64,000 bases of DNA. Source: Anodontia alba. Lineage: Eukaryota > Mollusca > Bivalvia > Lucinida > Lucinidae. Where the stretch lies: positions 8,667,855 to 8,731,854 of the forward strand of contig OZ024826.1 in assembly GCA_964016985.1 (NCBI GenBank), read 5' to 3'. The position numbers and the translations under genes were made by a program. Shown here one piece after another: positions 11,001-26,000 of this stretch. The notes under the pieces are model-generated. The model had not been told where the DNA came from. It saw only the letters and a program-made list of their open reading frames with translations, and did no database searches. Position 1 is the stretch's first letter; each line of letters starts with the position of its first letter.

Positions 11001-14000
11001 TGTAACTGTTTGCTTATGACTGAATTTGTAAAAAAAGCTCAGAGGCTTTCAAATGTGCATGTCCAGTATAGAGTTGCAGTCTACATCTCGTCAAATGAAA
11101 ATGAATAGAACAGTTAAGCGATTAACCTTTTAGTCTAAAATGTAATCTACCGACGTCATTTGAAACGTGGTCAGTCATAAAGGTCTGCAGTGTATGTAGA
11201 AATAAATATCGATATATTAAATAAAGAAGAAAGTGTTTCTTTTAAAACATTTTAGTATATTCGTATTTTTCACGGTTGGATCACGCAGCAACCTGATACC
11301 ATGAGCTCTATTTTTTCTAGGATATCCTTATAAGGATTAAGATGACTGGACGTACTTTCTGGATGTTCTGTCATGTTTTACGAGGGATATGAATTTTGTG
11401 GCTTTCTGTTTTCTTTCCTGTATAGCAATCTCCATCTGAGAAAGGGTCTCATCAAAAGGTAAGAATTTGCTCTAAAGGGGATTTTTTTCAACTTAGAGTA
11501 GGTTTTCGGAAGGGAAGCTAAACAACTTTGAGAGTGTTGCCATTCTAGAAAATGTATCATTTCTCCTTAAACGGTTCACGAAAACGTCAGTCTCATCATT
11601 TCCTCAATACAGATGTCTCAATATTGTCACAAAAATGTAAAGTATAGACACAAACATACAAAAGTGTCTGTATGGAATTATATCTAAAAAACCTATTGTT
11701 TTAAAGATAAGCAGTGCGTTAAGAAATGCAGAAGAGAGAGCTAATCTTAGTGCTTTTCGTACGTTTATTCGGTTTGTGCTTGTTTAGATTTGTCGGTTTC
11801 CTCTTCCTCTTGGAGTTTGGGAAGGGCTGCGGTTTGTGATTGTAGCACTCCCTGGGCTTTTCTCTTACCTTTTTTGCTTTGTATGTCACATCCGTCTTAG
11901 ATTACTGTGTCACATTTGAGAAATCCTACGATAACCTTAGTTTTGCCTTAGTAATTTCACTTGGATATCACATAAATATCCAGAATTCCTGTTAGAATAA
12001 GACTGCAAATATGTGTCTATGTTTGTTTTACTGGGACATATATACTTTGATTAATTTATATAGGACAATGCAGTAGGGTTGCTATGTGATCTAAATCTAT
12101 GCAGTCTTACAGTTTTGTACTTCAACGTAAGTAGTTGAGTTGAATAATTTGAGTAGTGTTGTATAAGTGTCCAAAAACATCACAATCAGACACTTTATTC
12201 AACACAGATAACACTCACTATTCACACTGAAGTACAAGCAGTCAATTCATGCTATACCAATAAAGAGCCTCTGGTAAATAGTGTAGATCCGTCTCATCTG
12301 GGTCTATAAAATTTGCAATGACGTCACCAATTTGCAAGCAACTAAAGCAATTAAGGTAAATTGCAACAATTAACAGAGATAACAGAATGTTCAGACATTC
12401 ATGACAGAAGAGTCTATTGAAGATATCCAGGCAAGAAACCATCAACTTACTTCTGTGATCTTAAGACGACAGTAAAGAATGAGAAGACAAGCCCAATCAA
12501 CAGCCCATAATCCACATGTAATACAGTGGCACAGATACATGTTACGATCCAAATCCACTGAAAACACAAAACAATACAGATGATGATTTGTAAATGTCGC
12601 ATGAAAAGTCTCGGTCATAATATATTTTTATTAAATCAGGGTCCAGTTGTTCAAAGCGTCGTTAGCTTAACGAGCTCGTTAGTGGTCAAAATATTAACTG
12701 TTCTAGTAAGTACAATATCTAATTCACAGGTATTTTTGCTGAATAAATGTGAGTAGCTTTTGCAAATGCAAAAGCTACTCACATTTTTTCAGCAAACATA
12801 TTAGCATATATGCCATATTTGATGATCAAAGATTTTACGATATGTTAACTAACGACATTGTTAGTTTTGAGCAACTGGACCCAGGTTGGTGACAAATTGC
12901 TGCGTGACAAACAATTATTCATTGATGTTACAAAAAACATTATTAAAAGAAATCTCCATTTGCCATTTCATATATTTCATATGTCATATGCCAAACTCAC
13001 TGGGCGTAAATAATAACTAATCCAGCAAAGCTACGAATAATAAAGATCAAATAAATTATTCTACCTGACCCCTTCACTATGTAAGTAAAAAACATCACCT
13101 TTGCAATATTTCGTTGGTGCGCAAGCTGTATGAACCGTTTGTTGTTTTGGCAATGAATAAAAATAAAAAATGTGTTTTATCTACACTGGCATGTCATTTT
13201 GAGTCGGATGTCAGCAGGAGCTAACTATTACAACTGAAGGTTCAAGCGTTTCAGATGCTTGTGTATTTCCATACTTACTAGTGTAATAAAACCACAATGG
13301 GAATTCCTCAAGGTCGGGCTCAATAGTACAGTTGAAAGCGCGTCTGACTGCAGATTCAGAGGTCGCAAGTTTGAATCCCAGCCCAGCCTCATAACTTTCG
13401 TGCAGACTGATCACAAAATAATTTTACGGTCGTTCTCCCCCTTCCCATGATACGGAAGGGCAGGTGTCAGTTACTGGCGGTCAACAGAAAACTGTTGGGA
13501 AGCTTTAATCAGTTTTCGTTGAGCCCATACTGGTTACTTTGAAAATCAATATCGCTTAAGTCGGTACTAAAGGGCGTATACAGCCTCGCAAACTAAAAGA
13601 CTCCCATTTTCATTCTTATGCGTTTTTTTGTTTCCAAAGGCGGTTTAAACCTTTCAGAATTTTATTCTATGTGCGCTCAATCCTCGCACTAAATCCTGAT
13701 GAATTTTAGCGATAAATAATTGTTTCGTTCTTAACTAATCATCGGATCAACACAGAAAATCATACAAATTATAAACTAACTTCTCAGCATTTTAATGAAA
13801 CCAAATAATGGCTAGACTACAAACTTGGTTAGAACAAAATAAATTAGAATCATGCATGACCCGACCACAAAATATTAGGTCAGGCACAATCGCTCTAAAA
13901 TATTAAGGACTGAATCATCGAGCAAATGCACCGAATATGATAGTGTTTACCAGTTAAGATGCAGTCGGTCACATAACATCTACAATAAGTTCAATTTTGT

Positions 14001-17000
14001 ATTTAGAATGTAATTGAGGGTGCTACAGATAAAATTTAGAAAACTGTTATACGAAGGTATGACGTGTGTGTGACATGTTATATTTGACGTCAATAACACT
14101 GACCATTAGCTTAGTTTCTGCAGAAAAGCCAACATATAGTCTTTCTCGTAATAAGACAGAGATACCTCAGCAATAAGCAGAGCACACTTAGTTCACACCA
14201 GATTACCCATAACTGGAATGTTTAACTTAGTACTAAATCCTACAAAGATGTTATCGCAAAAAAACGCTAAGATAACCATAAACTTCTTGATAAGACCTTC
14301 ACGTATCATGTGTTGGATCCTCTGAAGTAAACAAATCAAAACCCTGAAGGGACTACAGTTCTTTGGTACGACAGAAAATACTGGCAATGTTAATCAAATT
14401 TACAATAGATGTTTGTCCAAAGATGAGTCATCGGCTATTTTCAGCATATGCCCGCATCGATTTGTGATGTAGCATTTCACGCTTATCGTACAAACGCTAT
14501 AGATGTATAGATGAAGAAAATCATACGCGACCGCACATATGCCTAAGATATAGTAGCAAAACAATTGTGTCTGTACATTTTTTTTCTGTTATTTTCTTGC
14601 GTCAAAGTTCCATATACACAACTAAATGGAAATCAACACATTTTGCATTACAATTGAAATTCAACAGAAATAAACATGAGGAAGGAGCAAAAATGTTAGG
14701 TATGCAGTTAAAAGAATGGACTAATTCTTTGCTTATCTCCAGGAAACGGTTGTACTGTTGTTCGTACCGAACAGCAAAAACGACATTTACAAGTCAAGTA
14801 ATGTAAATCGTCCCGTGCATGTGTCTTCAGTAAGACCAAGATGTGTATCTCTAATCGGTTTGCATGGGAAGTAGTTTAACGTATAAAAAAAAATATCTGT
14901 CAATAAACGTCAAAAAGATTGCTTTTGGAAATACAGAACACACTACAGATTAGAAAATGGGAGTCTCGGTTTTACTGAGACTCTTCATAAGCAGTAATGA
15001 AGTTAGCAACACTGCTTACGCCCTCTAGCGTATACATGAGCAGAACTCCATTTTCAAATATACCACAGTGGGCCCAATGATCCCAAAGGAAATGAAATAT
15101 AATCTGCACTATGGTGAAGTACGGGGGGACGTTCTACCGCCGCCACACGGCACTAACACCAGCTGCAGTGTAGTAAAATAAACCTCAAAAAGATTGCCTT
15201 TGGAAATATAGAACACACTACGGATTAGAAAATGGGAGTCTCGGTTTTACTGACTCTTCATAAGCAGTAATAAAGTTTGCAACACTGCTTACGCTCTCTA
15301 GCGTATACATGAGCAGAACTCCATTCTCAAATATACCACAATGGGCCCAATGATCCCAAAGGAAATGAAATATAATCTGCACTATGGTGAAGTACGGGGG
15401 GGGGGGGGGGACGTTCTACCGCCGCCACACTGCACTAACACCAGCTGCAGTGTAGTAAAATAAACGTCAAAAAGATCGCCTTTGGAAATATAGAACACAC
15501 TACAGATTAGAAAATGGGAATCTCTGTTTTATTGAGACTCTTCATAAGCAGTAATGAAGTTTGCAACACTGCACTGCTTACGCCAAACTGAACACTGTAA
15601 AATATCGCGATCTACTTTTCTCTAGGAACTAACCGAAATGTTTCATTGAACAAGATAGATTTTCACTAGCTCTTTTAATATGAACATAGGCAATGCCTAT
15701 AGGCGAGTTCGCAATGCACTATGCTTTGAAAACCCACATTTTGCAGTTACAGTACTATTTGATAATATTAAAACCAAAAATTGTCAAAAAAATCAAATAT
15801 AAGACCCAAGTTATACCGTTAAAATTTTGGTACCGGAATCTGTTATCGGATTTTCCCAGTTGGTCCCGGCAAATACAAATAGATCTGCCACATTAACTAA
15901 GAACCCGACAAACTGCAAACAAAATGTTTATTTCCGGTTTGGTTTGACGGCAACTGCTGTACCATAGAGCTTGCTCGCGCAGGCTTTCGGCAGCGAGCTA
16001 GCTATAAACTTTTCATAGTATGTATTGGTACGCCTGTGATGTGGTCTGGGTCAAAAAGTTAAGCATTTAGAAATCTCCGTAGTGGTGCATTTACTAGAGC
16101 ATATATCATGAATGTATTTTTAGCCCCGTAAATAAGACAAAAAAAACAAAAACAAAAAAAAAAAAAAAACAAAAAACAAAAAAAACAAAAAAAAAAAACA
16201 AAAAACAAAAAAAACAAACAAAAAAAAACAACAACAAAACAACAATAACAAAAAACAAACAAACAAAGAAGCAGTTTATATTTGCCCAAGTACGATTAGT
16301 ATTTAAATACTTTAACATCAATATTTTCATGATACCCGCCGCTGAAAATAGTGGGTGACAGCGATTCGCAAGGCTTATTGAATCCCGTAATTCGCAATAA
16401 CGACTGGAATCCTGTCAAATCCTGGGTAGAATTACTAAATACAGGTCTACAAACTGCGTATACCAATCATAAGTACCCTGCTAGCATTATACTAAAATCT
16501 TTATCGGACCGTGATTGGCCCGACAGGATCCCTGTCGTGCCGATAACGGTCCAAATTAGATTTAAGTAGTTACCCGTGTAGCTGTTGTAGAAAAATAAAA
16601 AGAACATCAGTACTTACAAAGTCGTACTTTGATGTTCTCCAAACCTTTGGTAACTCTAATACTTGTAACAAAAGACTTCTTAACGCCACTACGATAATAG
16701 ATGACAGCACACACTGAAAACAGAAACAATGTCGTGCAACCAAATAAAGCCTCGAGAATAAATATTATCGCATTTCATATTTTGCTAAACGGTTTAATGT
16801 CTTTGGAAAATTGATATTAATATTTACACAGAATAGCAATGCAAGAAACTCAAAACTGTAACACAAAAGAGCCACAACGTCAGAATATGTACCTTCGGTC
16901 TTGTGCGCCCGGCGAAGATTCTGATCAGCTGCGCATTCGCAGTCTGATCAGATTCTTCAATGTAAGCATTTTGGATAGCCAAGGATTCAAAAGCTCGTCA

Positions 17001-20000
17001 TGCGTACAATTAAGATGCTTGGTCGCACGTCAGAAGGCATGTTTTCTCAAGTTGTGGGTCATTTGTAAAATTATATTGACACCACAGGCGATAGTAAAGA
17101 TTTTTTGGGGGTGGGGCCGGAGATGGGGGGAGGGGAACAGCACAGATTCATATGAGGCCCCTTACAGGGATTGGATACACTTTCATACTTTCATTGGGGA
17201 CAGGTTTGTCAATTTTTTTTGTTTCTTCTATTCTGAAATTAGTTTTAAACTAACAGGAAAGTATTTGCTCCATTTGAAAGAGAAAATCCCTTTTTCAGAA
17301 GCAGCTTTGTGAGTCGAAAAGGAACAGGATGTCAAATAAGTTGTGTCTTCTGTAAACAATGGCCGAAAATTTGACAAGTGTATTCAGTCCCTTTAAATGG
17401 AGCTGTTGTAATTGCTTATGTCATATTTTTCTTGTACCTTAGTTAGCGTTGTAGTCACTGCCTTCAGTTGCTGCCCTCTTTGTTTTCTATTTTTCTTTCC
17501 GTTTGTGCTTTTGATATAATTGCATTTTGTGTTTGTTTGGTGCTGCTTCAATGGATAAGAGCGAGGGATCGACATAAGTAAACGCATATTAGGCTGTCTT
17601 GGTTTGTTCGTTTATTAGCATATTGTCTTTGTTATTTTTTATGTTCCCAAAAGTTCGTCGGTAACCGGTCCAAGGTGTTTGTTGCAATTCCTCGTCATGC
17701 GTTCGTTCTGTAGTTTAATTAAATCCTGTTTTGTGTTTCCATTGTAGATCTATAAACCCTTGTCTTCCGAGGACTGTGTTCCATGATTGTGGCCTTTCCT
17801 TAATCAATGACACTTATAACTGTCAAATTCCCAGATCAATCTGTTTCAAATTCAAAACAAATCAAAGAAGGAACTGCATCCATGTACGATTGATAGTAAA
17901 CAGTTAAGGAATGTTTTGCAATTCAAAACATGTACATTAACGCTTAGCATGCTAGTAAAAAAATCAACAGATGACATATGTTATGAAATATTTTTCTTGT
18001 TTTTTTCCAAGAGATAGGCTTTGGTGCTTTATGCGAATTGTCTCCTCAGGAGAGGATTTGCATGAAATGGTAAATCCTAATTTCTTGAGAATAAGCAAGT
18101 ATCATCCATTTGTCATCTGCTGATTTAATCCAGAGAGTTAACCCATTAATACCTAGCGTCCCATAAAAGGGACATTGGCAAAGAGTGTAGACCTCGATCA
18201 GACGCCGCAGAACGCGTTACATACAGGAATTTCTACAAATGATGGCAATGTTAAAAACTTACCAGACAGCCCTTCTACTGGAAATGAATTCATCCACAGA
18301 GTTGTGATAGAAGAGTCCTCTCGGCATAAATGGGTTAAAATACATAATAATGTGATTATGTTATTACAAAACCACTTTGAAGCTATCTACCTATATCACT
18401 CATGTTAAAGTGTAGATAGAACTTACTATACCAAGAAGAGCTTTAATTATCTTCTTTTTACAATAGTGTAACTATACATTGTTCGACAAGAAGAGAATGT
18501 ACGTACGTTTGGCAATGGTTCAAACAGGGGTCCTACCCAAAGAATGACAATTAACACTAACCCAGCCGAGAAAACACTGGCAAGCTGAAATAGGAAATAG
18601 GATGAGACTTTGTTATAGATATATTGGCTTCATCACCAGAAAAGTGATTTCAAAGCATATGCCGTGAGCAAAGACTTAGATCAACTTGAACATTTGTACA
18701 GACTGATGCGTTATATAATGCAATACAAGTGATATATGTATTAGGAAAAGGACTAAATAAGCTTATGCGTCCGTTCTGATCTTGTCTTTTGTGTGCATGT
18801 GATGTATGTATAATCAATGTATTTCTTGAAGTAATTTGTAATTTAAAAATCACTATTAGTCTACACTTTAGTCTAAAACTAATATAAGCTCATCCCCGAG
18901 TAACTGCTTCTGCTGACCTCTCCAATGCGATTTCTCTGCAATTGTTGTTCTTTGTTTGCATAGCTGTTCTAGTAAATGTACCGCTGTGCATTGTCATTAT
19001 AGGGATCAAACATGGTTTTTCATGCATTAACATTCGCCAGGTCCCGTGGGAGGTGTTGAAAACCAAGGCCGAAGGCCGCGGTTCTCAACACCCCACAAGG
19101 GACCTGGCGAATGTTAATACATTAAAAAACATGTTCGATCGCTATTATTGCATAAAAACTTAAACATTTGCTACATGCCGCGTTATTTTTTGCACTATTT
19201 TGTTTCGCCTATTCACAAATGTCTCGCGAACGCTATTTCCACAGACTATGCTCGTTTTAGGGCCAGTCAGTACATATGTCGTAACGGCAGCAAATCTGTG
19301 GCCCCGGTACGATCATATTGAATGTTGCGTAGCCGTGCATTAACAGCGTGTGAATTGCCTTGTTAATTCACTGCTTTTCGCCGGTTAATGCACGGCTGTT
19401 AATAACGTGCGACACTGCTTTTTATGCAATAATGTTTGTCCTCATGTCGGCATCTGTTTTCATTATAACTTTTATCCTGGACAGGTTTCTTTTTATGGGA
19501 ACTGGTATTTATACTCAGATGCAGATGTCATTAAGATGCTGGAATATCTAATCGACAATATTTTTGTGGAGTTCGGTGGTCGGATATTTCAACAAACAAT
19601 CGGCATACCGATGGGTACTAATTGTGCACCGTTACTTGCCGACTTGTTTTTATACTCGTATGAGGCGGAGTTTGTACAAAGTCTCCTCCAAGCAGGCAAG
19701 AAACACCCCGCACAACAATTCAATTTCACCTACAGATATATAGATGATGTATTGTCTCTGAAAAACACAAAATTTGCAGAGTATTTAGAATTCATCTACC
19801 CACGTGAACTTGAAATAAAGGAAACAACGGAGACTTCATACTTGGATTGTTATCTCTACATCGACAATGGAAAGCTTACTACTAGGCTTTACGACAAACG
19901 GGATGACTTCAATTTTCCCATCGTTAACTTTCCTTTCCTGAGCAGTAATATCCCTTCTGCACCAGCATACGGCGTTTACGTTTCACAGTTAATCCGTTAT

Positions 20001-23000
20001 GCCAGAACCTGTTCAAATTATCAGGACTTCATGGAGCGTGGGAAAGTGCTCACTCAAAAGTTGTTGAGCCAGGGGTATCAAAAAACCAAACTGGTAGCAA
20101 CACTTAAGAAGTTCTATGGGAGACATCATGGATTAGTCAATCCCTACAATGTGGCAGTTTCCAGAATTGTTTCTGATGTTTTTGCCAGTGACGCGCCATA
20201 AGTAGACTTCCCAAATCCCGGACAAACGCTTCTACCGATATTTCCTTCGTTCAGGCCCATGGGCATGGTGGGCGAAGCTTGCTTACCAAGTAATGCTTAC
20301 TATCCGCGGACGCCTGATTACACCCTTTTGTTCTGGGGTCCATGTCTGTTGGTCTGAACATTCTGATTCGTCATTCGTTTATGGATTTATGATTTTGGAT
20401 TACGGCTTTGGTACCATGACCGCAACTACATTTAAAGTTATTGTAAAATCAATTCAAAAAGGATAAAAAAAAACAACAAACAAATAAACAAACAAACAAA
20501 ACATCAAAATGTCTTGTTACCTGTGTTTTACCGCCCGCTGAGTCTTGAACAGAACTTCTGGAAACAGAAGCAGCGATAGGATAACAGGAGAAAAAGGACC
20601 CAAATATATTGGCAGTTCCTGTAGCTATTAGTTCCTGGAATGGCAAAAGCGCACCGTTAAAATAGTAAGTCATGTACAGCACCCGGGCAGATGTTGAAGC
20701 TAAACAGTAACTACCGGAACTACCCTAAAAATTGAGTTACCATAACTCTTTACTATAGTAAATATATATGAGCCGCTAAGTTAGAAAACGTACCTTCAAA
20801 TATGTGCACCCAACGAAGACTCAAATAGGCCTTCGTAGCCGCACAGTCTGATCAAAATTTTCGTTTCCCGCGTGAAAACGTTGCTTTCTTGGCTATCCAA
20901 AATGCACCTGGTAAAGATTGTGATCAAACTGTGCGAATGCTAGTGCCAATCTGAATCATCGCTGTGTTCACATGTCCGAAGGTAGGTTTGCTGACGTTGA
21001 GGCTCATATGTGTCCTTAAATTAAAAAAAATCCAGTTAGCTTCCTAATTATTTGTCTAATAAGAACTGATCGAATGACAAAGAGTGCTGACCTTAGACAG
21101 ACTGCATAGCTTGTTTGGGGGCTGCATTGTATAGCATTTGCTGTCTGTTTGAATATTTACGGTAAATACGATAATATCCTAGATGTGTTTATTTGCGTAA
21201 AACGATAAGAACAACAAAGGGTTTAATCATGAATAAAGCTGTCAGTAGTATAGGATGTCGCTTTGATCCCCAAAGCGACATCCTACTGCTGTCGTCAGGA
21301 CATATCATGCAGTCTCAGCAAGGTTGCACATATTACTAATGAAGATAAATCTGCAAACAAAAAATCATGAGAGTCTTAACTAACATCAATATGTACACGA
21401 AATAAGCTGCCTTCGACATAAAGACATAGCAAGGCAACACATATTGAGAACATTTTAATATGAAATTGACAAAACATTAAATGTTAAGTTCAAGCATTGT
21501 GACGATGCTATTTACTCTAGCCTAAAAAAAAAAATACCAAAAAAAAACAACAAACAAACAACAACAAAAAACAACAAACAAACAAACAAACTAGAAAGAA
21601 AACTGAACGCACGAAGAAATCAGTGGAAGGCATGAACGGTACACGATAATATGTGTGTTCTGTTCTGTGATAAACAAGTACACTGTGCCATTTGTAAAGT
21701 TTATAGACAAAACAAATATTCCGAGGTAGGAATCCATTGGAAATATAGAACAAACAGAACAATACTTTGTCCATTTGAGTCTGTTTATTAGGAATGATAA
21801 AAAAATGCAACATTCTTCATGCCTCCTGGCAGCTTTCTGCACAACTACATTCTATTTTAACGTATGAGCCCAATAGCCCGTTATGACAAAATCATGAACT
21901 GTTGTAGCCAAGGTACTTTCAAATACATCGATGTTTTTGCTGCAAAAAATGTGGGTAGCTTTTGCAATACATCTTTAGCAAAAAATATCAATGTATTTGC
22001 CATATTTCAAGATAGAAAGTTTAACATCACATTAGCTACGGACTTTATTAAGTTTTGAACAACTGGGCCCAGAAAATTAAATGAAACCAACCTGATTAGA
22101 ATCGATAGTATATCGATGTTTCTTTGCCATAAGAGCTGCAAGCGATACCGATTGTGCAAATGATACCACAGCAATGATGAAAATATCTGCAAAGTATCTA
22201 TCTACTCCTTGAAATGTTGGCACGCTTGGTGTTGGTAGCCTGTATGAATAAAGTTTCAAATATATATTCCTTATCAATATTAGCTTAAGACATAGACTTT
22301 GCCCATAATTTAGTGTTTATGCTAGCATTCTGTGATCGAAATTTAACCTACATATATCTGTTTATTTTGTCAAATTTAACTCCAAAACAGTTGCAGAGAG
22401 CCTTAGAGGAATATATTAACATTACTGCTGTTTCCTAACTTTAATCAATATGTGTAAGGTTAACAGTACAAAAGTATTCTTTAATTTGTGGACAGAGGCA
22501 ATTTCTTTAAAATGTCAAAACATATATAGCATCTTACAGTTCTTTGTTATCCGAAAAACAAATGAAGTTACACTGGAAAGGTCACAATCACTAAACGCAT
22601 TACGAAAACACGCCTATTCAAATATATTGAAAATTTCACCACCCAAAACTGAAAGTTTTCAGATAAAAATTCATATTTCTGCTCAAAACATAGATTGTGC
22701 GCACTCGTTAGAACTGCCTCGGCGAGACGGTTCTAACGCGTACCTACAATCTATGTTTAAGAGCAGAAATAATACAAATAATATATACCCCTTTAAACCC
22801 CAGTGTTACGATATAAGAGTGGGGTTTAAGCGAATCAAAATTATAAAGGTATGTTTTGTGATGACAAAGCAAGTAGATAGAATTGAATCAACCAAATAAA
22901 ATGGCTTTCTTTTGACTCTACATGTGTGACAGTTTATTATTTCAAACTTTCTCTTCTTATGGTTGGAGTTGCTTCAGAATATAACGGTGAGGACTAAGCA

Positions 23001-26000
23001 TCCATAAAACCAGCTTCAAACCCCAACGGTTTTACTGTTGTCCGGTCCACGGCGGCGTGTCTGTTGAAGGTCTTCTTTGCTTGTTCATCCTCTTTTTCGT
23101 TTCCTTGTTCTGTGTTCGATGAAGCTCTGTTTTATGTTGTTAATTCATGTAATTTAACCTTGTCCGCTGCCTTGGGTAGGCTGTGTTCATTGAATGTGGC
23201 CTTTTGCTGGGTATCACCATATTGTTTTTCAGTGGTTCGCAGAATATTGAAAGAAAGCGAGTAAAGAGAGATTTTTGAATGTAGTTTACAAGAAGGAAAA
23301 CTATGGTCACTAGTTGCGAATTCCCATACCTTATCGGCTTTAACTATTTCAACCTTGCTGACCAAAATATATACATTTGCAAACAATGTAGAGCCATGTA
23401 GAATCGTAACAAATCGTCTCATCAGGATATACACTGTTTGCCATTTGATATTGGATTTTTGTATGACATCCCAATAAGCAAAAATGTATATGTCCAAACT
23501 CAAAGACAGAAGGTTCTAAAGAAACGCTGGGATGCATCACGAAAACATGCCTATATAATTTTGACGCTTTTAAACCCCACTTTTATATAGTAAAACTGGG
23601 GTTTACAGGGGTATACCTCATTGTCTTATTTCTGCTCAAAAACATAGATTGTGGGTACTCGTTAGAACCGCCTCGTCGAGGCAGTTCTAACGAGTACCCA
23701 CAACCTATGTTTTGAGCAGAATTATGAAAAAAATATCGGAATTTTTTATTTGAAATTTTTCATTTTTTTTTTTGGTGGTGAAACTTTCAGTATATTTTAA
23801 TAGGCATGTTTTCGTAATGAAAGGGTTATTTTTTCTGATCCCTCCTCACTTACCCTGCAGGAACATCTCCGACTATCTTCATATGAAATTTGTCGTGAAA
23901 TTCACCAAAATAGGATGCAAGTGTAGCTATAATTACCTGAAATGACCGAAAATATCTAAAGCATTAATAAACGTGCAAAGCATGTATTGTATATCTGAGA
24001 CTATCCAGCTCTAATGACACCCAATATTTTTATTTGTTGCAGTAAATATATCACAGTTTGTGAAAGAAAGCATTACAGATATGGAGTAAATAAACGATTA
24101 AGAAAATGTGCCTCTTCTTTCTATGCTCTAAAATGGCGGCATTTCCTACACATCTTATTTACTATTTCGATATACGTCTTTAGAGGAAATAATTCACTTT
24201 CAGGATGGATAACTCTGTTATATTGCTTTGCATCCTTTCTGAAATGGAGTCTACTCTAAAAGAAAATAATTTGCTCTCAGGATTTAGCTTTGCCGTGAGA
24301 GCACTGTTTTCTTTTGGAGTAAAGCCATTTCCAGAATGAACTTGGTGTGTAGGAAAGCAAACAGGAAGTATCAAAAATTACCTCCCTTGTAGAAAATAAC
24401 AGACATTTCCAGATGTATTCGTTCGCCTTAAGAATGGAATGAAATAATATCGGCCAGTATCTAGTATTGATTAAAACACTACTTACAAATAGTCATGGCA
24501 CTATATACGCAATAATACTCAGCAAATTTATAAGCTAGAGGAAGGATAGTTAACTCATTTACGCCAAGTAGACTCTCCTACCTCAACGTTTTGGACAGGT
24601 CCATTTCCAGTCGAAGGGATCTCTGGGTAGTTTTATTATAACCATTTTTTATAGAAATTCCTGTACTTAATACAAACAGTGTAGAACCTGACGTCAGAGC
24701 TGGGTCTACACTGTTTGCTGATGTCCCATTTATGGGACGCTAGGCATAAATGGGTTTGCTGAAGTTATTCTGAACACGTACGGAAAGAGGATACAATTTA
24801 ATTTTTTAACACAACCCTCTTTGAGAAGGGAAGGGAGGCAAACAGTTTTTTGAGACAGTAATCACTATGAGGTATATCCAGTCACCTTGAAACATATTTA
24901 TAACAAGTACGGTTGTTCAACGTTCGTATCTCTCTGTTTGCTGTAGAACAGGTCAGTTTGCAAGCGATACTCGTACAAGACAGATACCAGATCTGCAATT
25001 GTGTCCTACATACAGAAATAAATTGTGCTTGTTTCTTTATGACACCGGTAAAGTTTTATTAAGAAAACGATCCGAGCCGAAATGTCAGGAAATGTACCTT
25101 TGGACATGTGCGCCTGTGAAGATTAAGATCAGCCTGCGCGATTGCGCAGGCTGATCTTAATCTTTACAGGCGCATTATGTATAGTTGAGGATGCAAAGTC
25201 TCTTCATGTGGACAAGCAAGTCTCTAATCAGACTAAGCGGATGCGCAGGATGATTTGAGTCTTCGTTGGGCGCACATTTTAGAAGGTACGTTTTCAGACG
25301 TTGCGGCTCATTCACTGTTAACCATATCTTACCACGATGAGTTCTATAGGTATAGGGACCTTGAGTTTAGCCTTAAACCTTTGGTTAATCTGGACTTTCA
25401 CAAGGTATAGAATCAAGATACAGATGAGAGACATAACAAGAGTGGCGACGTTGGTGTAGGTGATTCTCTCGATGATGAACTTGTATGTCTGAAAGTAAAT
25501 ATATGTCACACAACGTGATATAAAAGTCCTTATCGCACATACGTTCTCGTCCATTTTGTTATTTTTCTTATTATAGAATAATCATTTACAATATTCCAAT
25601 CCTATTCTACATTTTAGCAAAGCGATATGCAAGAAACGACGGTCTCAAATGCATTAAAACGACCACTAGAATAGTCAGGGTATTAAGAAATTAGTTCCAG
25701 CCTTGGGTTGTACAGTTTATTAGAGATTGGATACAATATAAATAAACTGTAGGGACTGAAAATTAATTTTGTTCAGCCCATGGTTACCCTAAATATTCTA
25801 ACAGACAGGTTGGTGTCTATGCACTGTTGTCATTCCGTCAATACATTTCATCCATACATGTACCACCGTGCAGTCAAAGAGGACATTTTGATGCAATAAG
25901 GAATTAAAGGGTCTAAATATTTAGGGTAATTGGGGAAAAAGTGTTCTAATGATCATAATTTAGTTTAGGTACAACGTACACAATAAGGAGAAATGAGCTA

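Noticed and set aside
22450..22899. 149-codon open frame on the plus strand
   Set aside because: More than half of it is family A element A2, including the hairpin; equivalent frames appear in other A copies.
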